A stretch of DNA of 64,000 bases, taken from the NCBI RefSeq assembly GCF_035762065.1, contig NZ_DASTPW010000016.1, forward strand, positions 14,695 to 78,694, in the 5' to 3' direction. Shown in pieces: positions 15,544-24,553 of the stretch. The notes below the pieces were generated by a model. It was not told where the DNA came from. It was given only the letters and a program-made list of their open reading frames with translations, and searched no databases. Position numbers and translations under genes: made by a program. This stretch comes from Methylibium sp035762065. GTDB taxonomy: Bacteria > Pseudomonadota > Gammaproteobacteria > Burkholderiales > Burkholderiaceae_C. The number at the start of each line of letters is the position of its first letter. Position 1 is the stretch's first letter.

Positions 15544-17610
15544 TCAGGCCGCGTCGCCGCGCTTTGCGACCAGCGTCAAGATGTCGTAGCTCGCGACCAG
15601 CTCGTCGCGCTGGTTGGTCACCTCGACGTCCCAGGCCACGACGCCCTGCCCCACGCCCTTCGCGTCCTTCCTGCGGCGATCGGTCTTGCGCTTCGCGGTC
15701 AACCGAGCGCGGATCGTGTCGCCGATGCCGACGGGCTTGACGAAGCGCAGCGTGTCCAGCCCGTAGTTCGCAAGCACCGGCCCGGGCGCGGGCGAGACGA
15801 ACAAGCCGGCCGCCGCCGACAGCACGAAATAGCCGTGCGCGATGCGCTGGCCGAAGGCCGAGTCCTTCGCCGCGATCTCGTCGAAGTGCATGTAGAAGAA
15901 GTCGCCCGACAGGCCGCCGAAGGCGACGATGTCGGCCTCGGTCACCGTGCGCCGGTGCGTCAGCAGCGAGTCGCCGATCGCGAGCTCCTCGAAGTGCTTG
16001 CGGAAGGGGTGCACCCCGGATTCGTTCACCTGGGCGCCGCGCACGTGCTCGCCGGTCACGGCCGCCAGCATCGTCGGCGAGCCCTGCACCGCCGCGCGCT
16101 GCAGGTAGTGCTTCACCGCGCGCAGGCCGCCGAGCTCCTCGCCGCCGCCGGCGCGGCCGGGCCCGCCGTGCTTAAGCAGCGGCAGCGGCGAGCCGTGGCC
16201 GGTCGACTCGACCGCGGCCTCGCGATCGAGGACCAGCAGTCGCCCGTGGTACGGCGCGACGGCCGCGACGACGTGCGCCGCGGTCGCCGGCGTCCTCGTC
16301 ACCAGCGTGCCGACGAGGCTGCCCTTGCCGCGCGCCGCGAGCGTGATCGCCTCGTCGAGGCCGTCGTAGGCCATCAGCGTGCTCACCGGGCCGAAGGCCT
16401 CGATGTCGTGCACCGCGTCGCTCGCGAGCGGCCGCTGCGCGAGCAGCAAGGTCGGCGCGAAGAAAGCGCCTGCGGCGACGCCCTCGCCGACCGGCGCGAA
16501 GCCGTCGCGCGCGCCGCACACCAGCTCGGCCTGCTGCTGCAGTTGCTCGACGCGCTCGCGCACGTCGTCGAGCTGCGCATGCGACGCGAGCGCGCCCATG
16601 CGCACGCCCTCGCGCGAGGGGTCGCCGACGGTGATCTTCTTGAGGCGATCACGCAGCTTCGTCGCCACCGCGTCGACGTGCCGGCGCGGCACGATCGCGC
16701 GCCGGATCGCGGTGCATTTCTGGCCGGCCTTGACCGTCATCTCGCGCGCGACTTCCTTGACGAAGAGGTCGAACTCCTCGTCGTCGGGCGAGACGTCCTC
16801 GGCCAGGATCGCGCAGTTCAACGAGTCGGCCTCGGCGTTGAACGGCACCGAATGGCGCACGAGGTTCGGATGCACCCGCAGCTTCGCGGCGGTGTCCGCC
16901 GAGCCGGTGAAGGTGACCACGTCGCTGCCCTGCAGGCGGTCGAGAAGATCGCCGGTGCCGCCGATCACCAACTGCAGCGCGCCTTCGGGCAGCAGGCCGG
17001 ATTGCTCGATCAGGCGCACCGCGGCCTCGGTCAGGTAGCTCGTCGCCGTCGCCGGCTTGCCGATGCAGGGCATGCCGGCCAGGAAGCACGGTGCGAACTT
17101 CTCGAGCAGCCCCCACACCGGGAAGTTGAAGGCGTTGATGTGCACGGCGACGCCGTGGCGCGGCACGAGGATGTGCGTGCCCGCGAAGCCGCCCTGCTTG
17201 CCCAGCGGCAGCACCGGGCCTTCGTGCAGCAGGTTGCCGGAAGGCAGCTCCGCGCTGCCGACGCCGGCGTACGCGAACAGCGTGCCACTGCCGCCCTCGA
17301 TGTCGATCCAGCTGTCGGCGCGCGTCGCGCCGGTGTGCGCCGAGACGGCGTACAGCGCCTCCTTGTGCTCGATCAGGTACTTCGCGAGCGCCTTCAGGCG
17401 CTCGGCGCGTTGCTGGAAATCGAGCGCGAGCAGCGCCGGCAGCCCGACCTGCCGCGCGTGCGCGAGCGCCTCGCCGAAGTCGATGCTCTCGGCATGCGTC
17501 GCCGCGACCACGCGCCCGTCGATCGCGCTGCGCAGCGGCTGCGCGGCGCGTTCGCCGATCCAGCGGCCGGCGATGCGGCTTTGCAGCGTCGGAGTGGGGG
17601 TCGTGCTCAT
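15544..17610 (-). CDS. paaZ: PaaZ: oxepin-CoA hydrolase / 3-oxo-5,6-dehydrosuberyl-CoA semialdehyde dehydrogenase
   Basis: The 688-residue bifunctional enzyme opens the oxepin ring made from epoxidised phenylacetyl-CoA and oxidises the aldehyde. Residues 1 to about 530 are an aldehyde dehydrogenase; the catalytic Cys is in KAGQKCTAIRRAI. Residues about 535-688 are a MaoC-type (R)-hydratase, with FFYMHFDEIAAKDSAFGQRI and AHGYFVLSAAAG. Full length for the family. Its start overlaps the stop of the binding-protein gene by one base (TGATG). It is the last gene of the minus-strand paa run. Confidence 0.95.
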   Translation of the reverse strand: MSTTPTPTLQSRIAGRWIGERAAQPLRSAIDGRVVAATHAESIDFGEALAHARQVGLPALLALDFQQRAERLKALAKYLIEHKEALYAVSAHTGATRADSWIDIEGGSGTLFAYAGVGSAELPSGNLLHEGPVLPLGKQGGFAGTHILVPRHGVAVHINAFNFPVWGLLEKFAPCFLAGMPCIGKPATATSYLTEAAVRLIEQSGLLPEGALQLVIGGTGDLLDRLQGSDVVTFTGSADTAAKLRVHPNLVRHSVPFNAEADSLNCAILAEDVSPDDEEFDLFVKEVAREMTVKAGQKCTAIRRAIVPRRHVDAVATKLRDRLKKITVGDPSREGVRMGALASHAQLDDVRERVEQLQQQAELVCGARDGFAPVGEGVAAGAFFAPTLLLAQRPLASDAVHDIEAFGPVSTLMAYDGLDEAITLAARGKGSLVGTLVTRTPATAAHVVAAVAPYHGRLLVLDREAAVESTGHGSPLPLLKHGGPGRAGGGEELGGLRAVKHYLQRAAVQGSPTMLAAVTGEHVRGAQVNESGVHPFRKHFEELAIGDSLLTHRRTVTEADIVAFGGLSGDFFYMHFDEIAAKDSAFGQRIAHGYFVLSAAAGLFVSPAPGPVLANYGLDTLRFVKPVGIGDTIRARLTAKRKTDRRRKDAKGVGQGVVAWDVEVTNQRDELVASYDILTLVAKRGDAA

Positions 17611-18752
17611 CAGGGCTGGTACTTCCAGGTGCCGTTCTCGATCTTCACCGTGACCCGCGCGCGCTGGTCGAGCCCCAGGTGATCGCTCGGCGACATGTTG
17701 AAGATGCCGTGCGCGCCGGCCGCGTCCTTCACGTTCTCGAGCGCGTCGCGCAAGGCCGCGCGGAACTCGGGCGTTCCGGGCTGCGCCTTCTTGAGCGCGG
17801 CCGGCAGCGCGGCTTCCATCAGCACGCCCGCGTCCCAGGCATGGCCGCCGAAGGTCGAGACCGTCCCTTTGCCGTAGGCGGCCTCGTAGGCGTTGACGTA
17901 GGCCATCGCAGACCTCTTCACCGGATGGTTCGCCGGCAGCTGGGAGGCCACGAGCACCGGCCCCGACGGCAGCAGCGTGCCCTCGACGTCCTTGCCGCCC
18001 ACGCGCAGGAAGTCGGCGTTCGCGACGCCGTGCGTCTGGTAGACCGGGCCGGCGTAGCCGCGCTCCTTCAACGTCTTCTGGGGCAGCGCGGCCGGGGTGC
18101 CGGAGCCGGCGATCAGGATCGCGTCGGGCCGCGCGCCGATCAGCTTGAGCACCTGGCCCGTGACGGCGGTGTCGGTGCGCGCGTAGCGCTCGCTCGCGAC
18201 GATCTCGATGCGCTTGAGCGCCGCGGCCTTGCTGAACTCGCTGAACCAGCCTTCGCCGTAGGCATCGGAGAAGCCGACGAAGCCGACCTTCTTCACGCCG
18301 GCGTTCGCCATGTGCTCGGCGATCGCGAGCGACATCATGATGTCGTTCTGCGGCGTCTTGAACACCCAGCGCTTCTTCGCGTCCAGCGGCTCGACGATGC
18401 GCGCCGACGCCGCCATCGAGATCATCGGCACCTGCGCCTCGGCGACCACGTCGATCATCGCCAGCGAGTTCGGCGTGGTGGTCGAGCCGATGATCAGGTC
18501 GACCTTGTTCTCGGTGATCAGCTTGCGCGCGTTCGCGACCGCGGCGGTCGTGTCGCTGGCGTCGTCGAGCACGACGTAGTTGATCTTCTGCCCCGCGACC
18601 TGCTTGGGCATCAGCGCGACGGTGTTCTTCTCCGGCAGGCCGAGCGAAGCCGCCGGGCCGGTGGCCGAGACGGTGACGCCGACGGTGACGTCGGCCAGGG
18701 CGGCGGTGGCTGCGGCGGCCAGCACGAGGGCGATCACGGGCTTGAACTTCAT
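17610..18752 (-). CDS. Periplasmic ligand-binding protein (branched-chain amino acid/LivK type) in the paa operon
   Basis: A 380-residue ABC-type substrate-binding protein. A signal peptide (VIALVLAAAATAALA, cleaved about residue 21) is followed by DVTVGVTVSATGPAASLGLP, the usual ligand-cleft start, and by IIGSTTTPNSLAMIDV and GFVGFSDAYGEGW of the Leu/Ile/Val-binding fold. Many relatives bind aromatic acids rather than amino acids. It sits between the thiolase and paaZ, coupled to paaZ, but no permease or ATPase gene is in the window. The natural inference is periplasmic capture of phenylacetate or a related acid, with transporter parts elsewhere. The ligand is not proven. Confidence 0.88.
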   Translation of the reverse strand: MKFKPVIALVLAAAATAALADVTVGVTVSATGPAASLGLPEKNTVALMPKQVAGQKINYVVLDDASDTTAAVANARKLITENKVDLIIGSTTTPNSLAMIDVVAEAQVPMISMAASARIVEPLDAKKRWVFKTPQNDIMMSLAIAEHMANAGVKKVGFVGFSDAYGEGWFSEFSKAAALKRIEIVASERYARTDTAVTGQVLKLIGARPDAILIAGSGTPAALPQKTLKERGYAGPVYQTHGVANADFLRVGGKDVEGTLLPSGPVLVASQLPANHPVKRSAMAYVNAYEAAYGKGTVSTFGGHAWDAGVLMEAALPAALKKAQPGTPEFRAALRDALENVKDAAGAHGIFNMSPSDHLGLDQRARVTVKIENGTWKYQP

Positions 18753-18787
18753 CGGGGGTCTCCGGTGGTTGGGGCTGCGGGAAATCC

Positions 18788-20014
<1,227 letters not shown>

Positions 20015-20036
20015 GTCGTTCGCTCCTTGCTGCGAT

Positions 20037-20660
20037 TCAGGCCGCCTCGGCATCGAGCCGCGCCGGCAGCTTCACCGCGGCGAGCCCGCCGAGAAACAGG
20101 TCGGCGACGATCGGCGCCATGTCGTCGTAGTCGAGTTCGCCGTCGGGCTTCATCCAGGTGAACATCCAGTTGACCATCCCGAACAGCAGCATCGTGAGCG
20201 GCGTGCCCATCACGCTGCCGGCGAGATCGGGCCGCAGCGCCGTCACCACCTGCGCGAAGCCGCGCACCACCGCGCGCTCCTTGTCGAGCACGCGCTCGCG
20301 GTCGGCCGCGTCGAGGAACTTCACGTCCTCGGTGAGCACGCGGTGCGCATGCTGCGCGTGCGCGTATTCCTGAACGAGCCGCGCGATCAATGCGCGCATC
20401 CGGCGCTTCGGCGTCGCCTCCTGCGCGAGTTCCTCGGCGACGATGCGTTCGAGCCGCGAGACGTGCGTGTCGGCGATGCTGAGCAGCAGCGCGTACTTGT
20501 CCTCGTAGTAGTGGTACAGCGTCGCCTTCGACAGCCCGCAGGCCTCGGCGACCTGGTTCATCGAGGTGGCTGGGTAGCCGCGCTGCGCGAACAGCTCGGC
20601 GGCGCGCGCCACGATCGCGTCGCGCTGTTCGTCGTAGGTGGCGGCGCGGCCTCGGCCCAT
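20037..20660 (-). CDS. paaR: TetR-family regulator, probable phenylacetate-pathway repressor PaaR
   Basis: A 207-residue TetR-type regulator. The N-terminal helix-turn-helix is intact (about residues 10-55: ARAAELFAQRGYPATSMNQV and ACGLSKATLYHYYEDKYALL). The C-terminal ligand and dimer domain follows; it has hydrophobic helices around TPLTMLLFGMVNWMFTWM. It sits within the paa operon, eight bases after paaE and ahead of the thiolase. TetR-type PaaR repressors responding to phenylacetyl-CoA are known in Betaproteobacteria. The perfect palindrome at 25895-25908 before paaK is its likely operator (inference). Confidence 0.85.
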   Translation of the reverse strand: MGRGRAATYDEQRDAIVARAAELFAQRGYPATSMNQVAEACGLSKATLYHYYEDKYALLLSIADTHVSRLERIVAEELAQEATPKRRMRALIARLVQEYAHAQHAHRVLTEDVKFLDAADRERVLDKERAVVRGFAQVVTALRPDLAGSVMGTPLTMLLFGMVNWMFTWMKPDGELDYDDMAPIVADLFLGGLAAVKLPARLDAEAA

Positions 20661-20668
20661 CGTCTTGC

Positions 20669-21766
20669 TCAGCGTTCGTCGAAGGACAGCACGACCCGCT
20701 CGGTGAGCGGATGCGCCTGGCAGGCCAGCACGAAGCCGGCGGCGACCTCGTGCTTGTCGAGCGCGAAGTTGCGTTCCATCCGCACCTCGCCTTCGAGAAG
20801 CTTCGCGCGGCAGGTGCCGCACACGCCCGAGGTGCAGGAGAACGGCAGCTCGAGCCCCGCCGCCGAGGCGCAGTCGAGGATGCTCGGCTGGTCGGCGGCG
20901 TAGTCGATCTCGCGCTTCATGCCGTCGCGCACGATCACGATGCGCGCGCGTGCCGCGTCGCCCGGCCTGGCTTCGTGCATGACCGCTCCCACCGCGGCGC
21001 CGACCTGCGTGCCCGGCTGCTGCGCGACGCCGAAACGCTCGACGTGGATGCAGCCCTCCGGCACGCCGGCCGCGAGCAGCGCGGCCTCGGCCTCGTCGTT
21101 CATCTGGAACGGGCCGCAGACGTAGGCCTGGTCGACCTGTGCCGCGGGCACGACGCTGCGCAGGAAATCGCCGAGCTTGGCGCGGTCCATCAGGCCCCTG
21201 TTCAGCGGCGAGTCCGTGGGCTCGTCGGAGAACACGTGATGCAGCACGAGCCGCGCGAGGTACCTGTTCTTCAGGTCCTCGAGCTCCTCCTTGAACATCG
21301 TCGAGCTCAAGCGCCGGTTGCCGTAGATCAGCGTGAAGCGGCTGCCCGGTTCGCGCGCGAGCACCGTCTTCATGATCGACAGGATCGGCGTGATGCCGCT
21401 GCCGCCGGCGATGCCCAGGTGGTGCCGGCGCGCGCCGGCATCGAGCGGCACGAAGAAGCGGCCCTGCGGCGCCATCACGCTGATCGTGTCGCCGGGCTTC
21501 AGGGCCGCGTTGATCCAGTTCGAGAACACGCCCCCCTTGACCTTGCGCACCCCGACGCGCAGTTCGCCGTCGTCGACGCCCGCGCAGATCGAGTACGAGC
21601 GGCGCAGGTCGACGCCGTCGATCTCCTTGCGCAGCGTGAGGTACTGGCCCTGCGTGAAGCCGAACACCTCGCGCAGCGGCTCGGGCACGTCGAAGGTGAC
21701 GATCACGGCTTCAGCGGTGTCGGGCTCGACGCTTTTCACGCGCAGCGGGTGGAACACGGCGCTCAC
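20669..21766 (-). CDS. paaE: 1,2-phenylacetyl-CoA epoxidase reductase subunit PaaE
   Basis: The 365-residue electron-transfer subunit of the epoxidase. Residues about 5-105 bind FAD (DLRRSYSICAGV), about 105-240 bind NAD(P)H (GIAGGSGITPILSIMK and YVCGPFQMN), and the C-terminal 85 residues form a plant-type [2Fe-2S] ferredoxin with cysteines in FSCTSGVCGTCRAKL and a fourth in VLACQAHP. It passes electrons from NADPH to the PaaA di-iron site. A 109-base gap carrying a structured repeat separates it from paaD, unusual inside this otherwise compact operon. Confidence 0.95.
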   Translation of the reverse strand: MSAVFHPLRVKSVEPDTAEAVIVTFDVPEPLREVFGFTQGQYLTLRKEIDGVDLRRSYSICAGVDDGELRVGVRKVKGGVFSNWINAALKPGDTISVMAPQGRFFVPLDAGARRHHLGIAGGSGITPILSIMKTVLAREPGSRFTLIYGNRRLSSTMFKEELEDLKNRYLARLVLHHVFSDEPTDSPLNRGLMDRAKLGDFLRSVVPAAQVDQAYVCGPFQMNDEAEAALLAAGVPEGCIHVERFGVAQQPGTQVGAAVGAVMHEARPGDAARARIVIVRDGMKREIDYAADQPSILDCASAAGLELPFSCTSGVCGTCRAKLLEGEVRMERNFALDKHEVAAGFVLACQAHPLTERVVLSFDER

Positions 21767-21791
21767 GACGCCGCCCGATCGTGTTGGCGAG

Positions 21792-21870
21792 CAGCCGCCG
21801 CGGATCCGGCTCTGCCGGACCGCTGAGGGCGCCCCCTCGAGGGGGAGCGCCGAAGGCGCAACGGGGGTGG
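21792..21870 (-). repeat. Structured intergenic repeat (three hairpins), copy A
   Basis: A 79-base element five bases after the paaD stop. It matches the reverse complement of 39541-39616 over its whole length, at roughly 80% identity by eye. Internal hairpins are GCGCC-GAA-GGCGC, CCCCC-TCGA-GGGGG and TCCGGC-TCT-GCCGGA. In the other copy the first two stems differ on both sides so that pairing is kept. It lies inside the operon between paaD and paaE, where it could attenuate transcription or shape mRNA decay. Confidence 0.8.
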
Positions 21871-21875
21871 TTGAT

Positions 21876-22388
21876 TCATATCGGCTTGAAATGCTCGAAG
21901 GGTTCGCGACAAGACGAGCAGCGGTACATGGCCTTGCACGCGGTCGAGCCGAAAGCGGAGAGGCGCTCGGTCATCAGGCTCGCGCAGCGCGGGCAGGCGA
22001 CGGCTTGCGCGCGGCGGCCAATGAAGCGGATCGGAGTCGCGTCTTCATGCACGACCGGCCCGGGCGGCGCGATGCCGTAGTCGGCCAGCTTGCGCCTGCC
22101 TTCGGCGCTGATCCAGTCCGAGGTCCATGCCGGCGCGCGCCGCAGCGACACGCGCGTCGGGCCGAGGCCGGCGGCGTCGAGGGCCGCGATCACGTCCTGC
22201 TCGATCGCTTCGGTCGCGGGGCAGCCGGAGTAGGTCGGCGTGAGCACGACCTCGAGCGCGTCGCCGTGATCAAGCACTTCCCGCACGAGACCGAGGTCGC
22301 GCACCGAGAGCGCGGGCACTTCGGGGTCGAGCACGGTGTCGAGCACCGACCACGCCCGCTCGGCGCGGCTCGCGATCGCGAGGCTCAC
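21876..22388 (-). CDS. paaD: Phenylacetyl-CoA epoxidase assembly subunit PaaD (MIP18/SufT-like)
   Basis: The 170-residue product has an N-terminal DUF59/MIP18 domain (AWSVLDTVLDPEVPALSVRD, then LTPTYSGCPATEAIEQD) and a C-terminal cysteine cluster (ACPRCASLMTE and MYRCSSC) likely to bind metal or an iron-sulphur cluster. PaaD is thought to help mature the epoxidase complex rather than catalyse. The start is a GTG at 22388 that overlaps the paaC stop (GTGA). After its stop the operon is interrupted by the structured repeat before paaE. Confidence 0.93.
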   Translation of the reverse strand: MSLAIASRAERAWSVLDTVLDPEVPALSVRDLGLVREVLDHGDALEVVLTPTYSGCPATEAIEQDVIAALDAAGLGPTRVSLRRAPAWTSDWISAEGRRKLADYGIAPPGPVVHEDATPIRFIGRRAQAVACPRCASLMTERLSAFGSTACKAMYRCSSCREPFEHFKPI

Positions 22389-23170
22389 CACACGCCCCCG
22401 GGGAAGGCGCGTTGCAGGTGCTGCATTTCCGCGAGCATGCGGCCCATGTGCTCGGTGTGCACGCCCCGCTTGCCGGTGCTGCGGAAGGCGGTGCTCTGCG
22501 GCATCGCCAGGCCGGCCTCGTCGAGCAGCGACTGCATCCGCGACATCCAGGCTTCGCGCAGCGAAGACCACCGCGGGCCGAGTCCTTGCGCTTCGGCCGC
22601 CGCGTCGATCGCGTCGTCGTCGAACAGCTCTTCGACGTAGGGCCACAGCGCAGCGAGCGCCGCGACGCTGCGGCGCCTCGATTCCTCCGTGCCGAGGCCG
22701 AGCCGCACGACCCAGTCGCCCGCGTGCTGCTCGTGGTAGCGCGCTTCCTTCACCGCCTTGCCCGCGATCGCGGCGAGTTCGGCGTCGCCCGAATCGGCGA
22801 GCCGCTCCCACAGCAGCTTCAGCAGCGTCGCGACCATGGCGCAGCGAAGCATCGTGTGGGCGAAGTCGCCGTCTCTCGGCCCACCGGGCAGTTCGACGAG
22901 CGACGGGTTGCGGTAGTCGCGCTCGTCGCGCAGGAAGGCGAGCTGGTCCTCGTCATGCCCGCCGCCTTCGACCGCGCCGGCATGCGCCAGCACCGCGCGC
23001 GCCTGGCCGAGCAGGTCGAGCGCCATGTTCGACAACGCGATGTCCTCTTCGAGGATCGGCGCGTGACCGCACCATTCGGCGAGGCGCTGCGCGTGGATCA
23101 GGCAGGTGTCGCCGATGCGCAGCAGGTAGTGCAGCGCGGGGCGGTCGTCGAGTTCGATCGAGGCTTGCAT
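22385..23170 (-). CDS. paaC: 1,2-phenylacetyl-CoA epoxidase structural subunit PaaC
   Basis: A 261-residue ferritin-like helical protein forming a heterodimer with PaaA in the epoxidase core. It starts ALHYLLRIGDTCLIHAQRLA and contains ALSNMALDLLGQARAVL, AVKEARYHEQHAGDW and a C-terminal HTEHMGRMLAEMQHLQRAFP. The di-iron ligand set is degenerate compared with PaaA, consistent with a structural role. It is nine bases after paaB and overlaps paaD by four bases. Confidence 0.95.
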   Translation of the reverse strand: MQASIELDDRPALHYLLRIGDTCLIHAQRLAEWCGHAPILEEDIALSNMALDLLGQARAVLAHAGAVEGGGHDEDQLAFLRDERDYRNPSLVELPGGPRDGDFAHTMLRCAMVATLLKLLWERLADSGDAELAAIAGKAVKEARYHEQHAGDWVVRLGLGTEESRRRSVAALAALWPYVEELFDDDAIDAAAEAQGLGPRWSSLREAWMSRMQSLLDEAGLAMPQSTAFRSTGKRGVHTEHMGRMLAEMQHLQRAFPGGVW

Positions 23171-23179
23171 CGCTTCGGC

Positions 23180-23548
23180 TCACATGTGATCGACCGAGCC
23201 GGGCAGCTCGTAGAAGGTCGGGTGCCGGTAGACCTTGTCCTCCATCGGGTCGAAGTACATGGCCTTGTCGCCGGGGTCGCTCGCGACGATCTGGTCCGAG
23301 CGCACCACCCAGATGCTGCTGCCTTCCTGCCGGCGCGTGTAGACCTCGCGCGCCAGCTGGATCGCGAGCTTGGCGTCGGCCGCATGCAGGCTGCCGCAGT
23401 GCTTGTGATCGAGGCCGGCCTTGCTGCGCACGAACACTTCCCACAGCGGCCACTCGGCTCCCGCGGAGCCGGTGGCCCGGGGCCGCAACGGGCCCGACCC
23501 CTCCCCGTCCCTCTCCTGTCCAGCGGAAGGTGATGTGTCGTTCGTCAT
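23180..23548 (-). CDS. paaB: 1,2-phenylacetyl-CoA epoxidase subunit PaaB, with unusual N-terminal extension
   Basis: The 122-residue product contains a complete PaaB from about residue 32 (EWPLWEVFVRSKAGLDHKHC through to the C-terminus), which bridges PaaA-PaaC dimers. Family members are usually about 95 residues. Here residues about 5-31 form a Gly/Arg/Pro/Ser-rich leader (SPSAGQERDGEG, then LRPRATGSAGA). The DNA coding for it (23456-23536) contains CCGTTGCGGCC and CCCTCCCC-type runs typical of intergenic repeats. The ATG overlaps the paaA stop (ATGA), which argues the extension is really translated; no closer ATG exists before the conserved start. Confidence 0.92.
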   Translation of the reverse strand: MTNDTSPSAGQERDGEGSGPLRPRATGSAGAEWPLWEVFVRSKAGLDHKHCGSLHAADAKLAIQLAREVYTRRQEGSSIWVVRSDQIVASDPGDKAMYFDPMEDKVYRHPTFYELPGSVDHM

Positions 23549-24543
23549 GCGGCCTCCCGCTCGATGCGGCGCGCATGGGCGTCGGCCGCCTCGCGCACCC
23601 AGGCACCGTCGTCCCAGGCCTTCACGCGGGCCGCGAGCCGCTCGCGGTTGCACGGCCCGTCGCCGCCGATCACGCGCCAGAACTCGGCCCAGTCGATCGC
23701 GCCGAAGTCCCAGTGCTGGCGCGCTTCGTTCCACTTCAAGTCGGGATCGGGCAGCGCGACGCCGAGCACCTTGGCCTGCTCGACCGCGGCATCGACGAAC
23801 TTCTGCCGCAGCTCGTCGTTCGAATGGCGCTTGATACCCCAGCGCATGCTCTGCGCGCTGTTCGGCGATTGATCGTCGGGCGGGCCGAACATCATCACCG
23901 AGGGCCACCACCAGCGGTTCACCGCGTCCTGCACCATCGCGCGCTGCGCGTCGGTGCCCTTCGTCATCATCACGAGCAGGCTCTCGAAGCCCTGGCGCTG
24001 ATGGAAACTTTCCTCGCGGCAGATGCGGATCATCGCCCTGGCATACGGCGCGTAGGAGCAGCGGCAGATCGGCACCTGGTTCATGATCGCCGCGCCGTCG
24101 ACCAGCCACCCGATCGCGCCCACGTCCGCCCAGCTGAGCGTCGGGTAGTTGAAGATGGAGCTGTACTTGGCGCGGCCGGTGTGCAGCGCCGCGAGCATCT
24201 GGTCGCGCGAGGTGCCGAGCGTCTCGGCCGCCGAATAGAGGTAGAGCCCGTGACCCGCCTCGTCCTGCACTTTCGCAAGCAGGATGGTCTTGCGCTTGAG
24301 CGTCGGCGCGCGGGTGATCCAGTTGCCCTCGGGCAGCATGCCCACGATCTCCGAATGCGCGTGCTGGCTGATCTGCCGCACCAGCGTCTTGCGGTAGTGC
24401 TCGGGCATCCAGTCCTTGGCTTCGATGAAGTCGCCGGCGTCGATGCGGGCGTCGAAGCGCGCTTCGAGCTGCGCTTCCTCGGCCGAGCGGACGGCCTTCG
24501 GCGCGGCGTCCTTGCCCATCGTGTCCATCGCTTGCGTGTACAT
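23545..24543 (-). CDS. paaA: 1,2-phenylacetyl-CoA epoxidase catalytic subunit PaaA
   Basis: The 332-residue di-iron monooxygenase subunit inserts one oxygen atom into the ring of phenylacetyl-CoA. The metal-ligand motifs are visible as LLAKVQDEAGHGLYLY and ICREESFHQRQGFE; RWWWPSVMMFGPPD is also family-typical. The ATG at 24543 follows AGGAG at the right distance and lies 10 bases after paaK. The upstream sequence in this frame is shadow. It begins the tightly overlapped A-B-C-D block. Confidence 0.96.
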   Translation of the reverse strand: MYTQAMDTMGKDAAPKAVRSAEEAQLEARFDARIDAGDFIEAKDWMPEHYRKTLVRQISQHAHSEIVGMLPEGNWITRAPTLKRKTILLAKVQDEAGHGLYLYSAAETLGTSRDQMLAALHTGRAKYSSIFNYPTLSWADVGAIGWLVDGAAIMNQVPICRCSYAPYARAMIRICREESFHQRQGFESLLVMMTKGTDAQRAMVQDAVNRWWWPSVMMFGPPDDQSPNSAQSMRWGIKRHSNDELRQKFVDAAVEQAKVLGVALPDPDLKWNEARQHWDFGAIDWAEFWRVIGGDGPCNRERLAARVKAWDDGAWVREAADAHARRIEREAA

Positions 24544-24553
24544 GCAGGCTCTC

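Noticed and set aside
23449..23540. The low-complexity DNA in paaB as a third copy of the 21792/39541 repeat
   Set aside because: It shares only a short CCGTTGCGGC run and lacks the central CCCC/GGGG hairpin and the order of stems.
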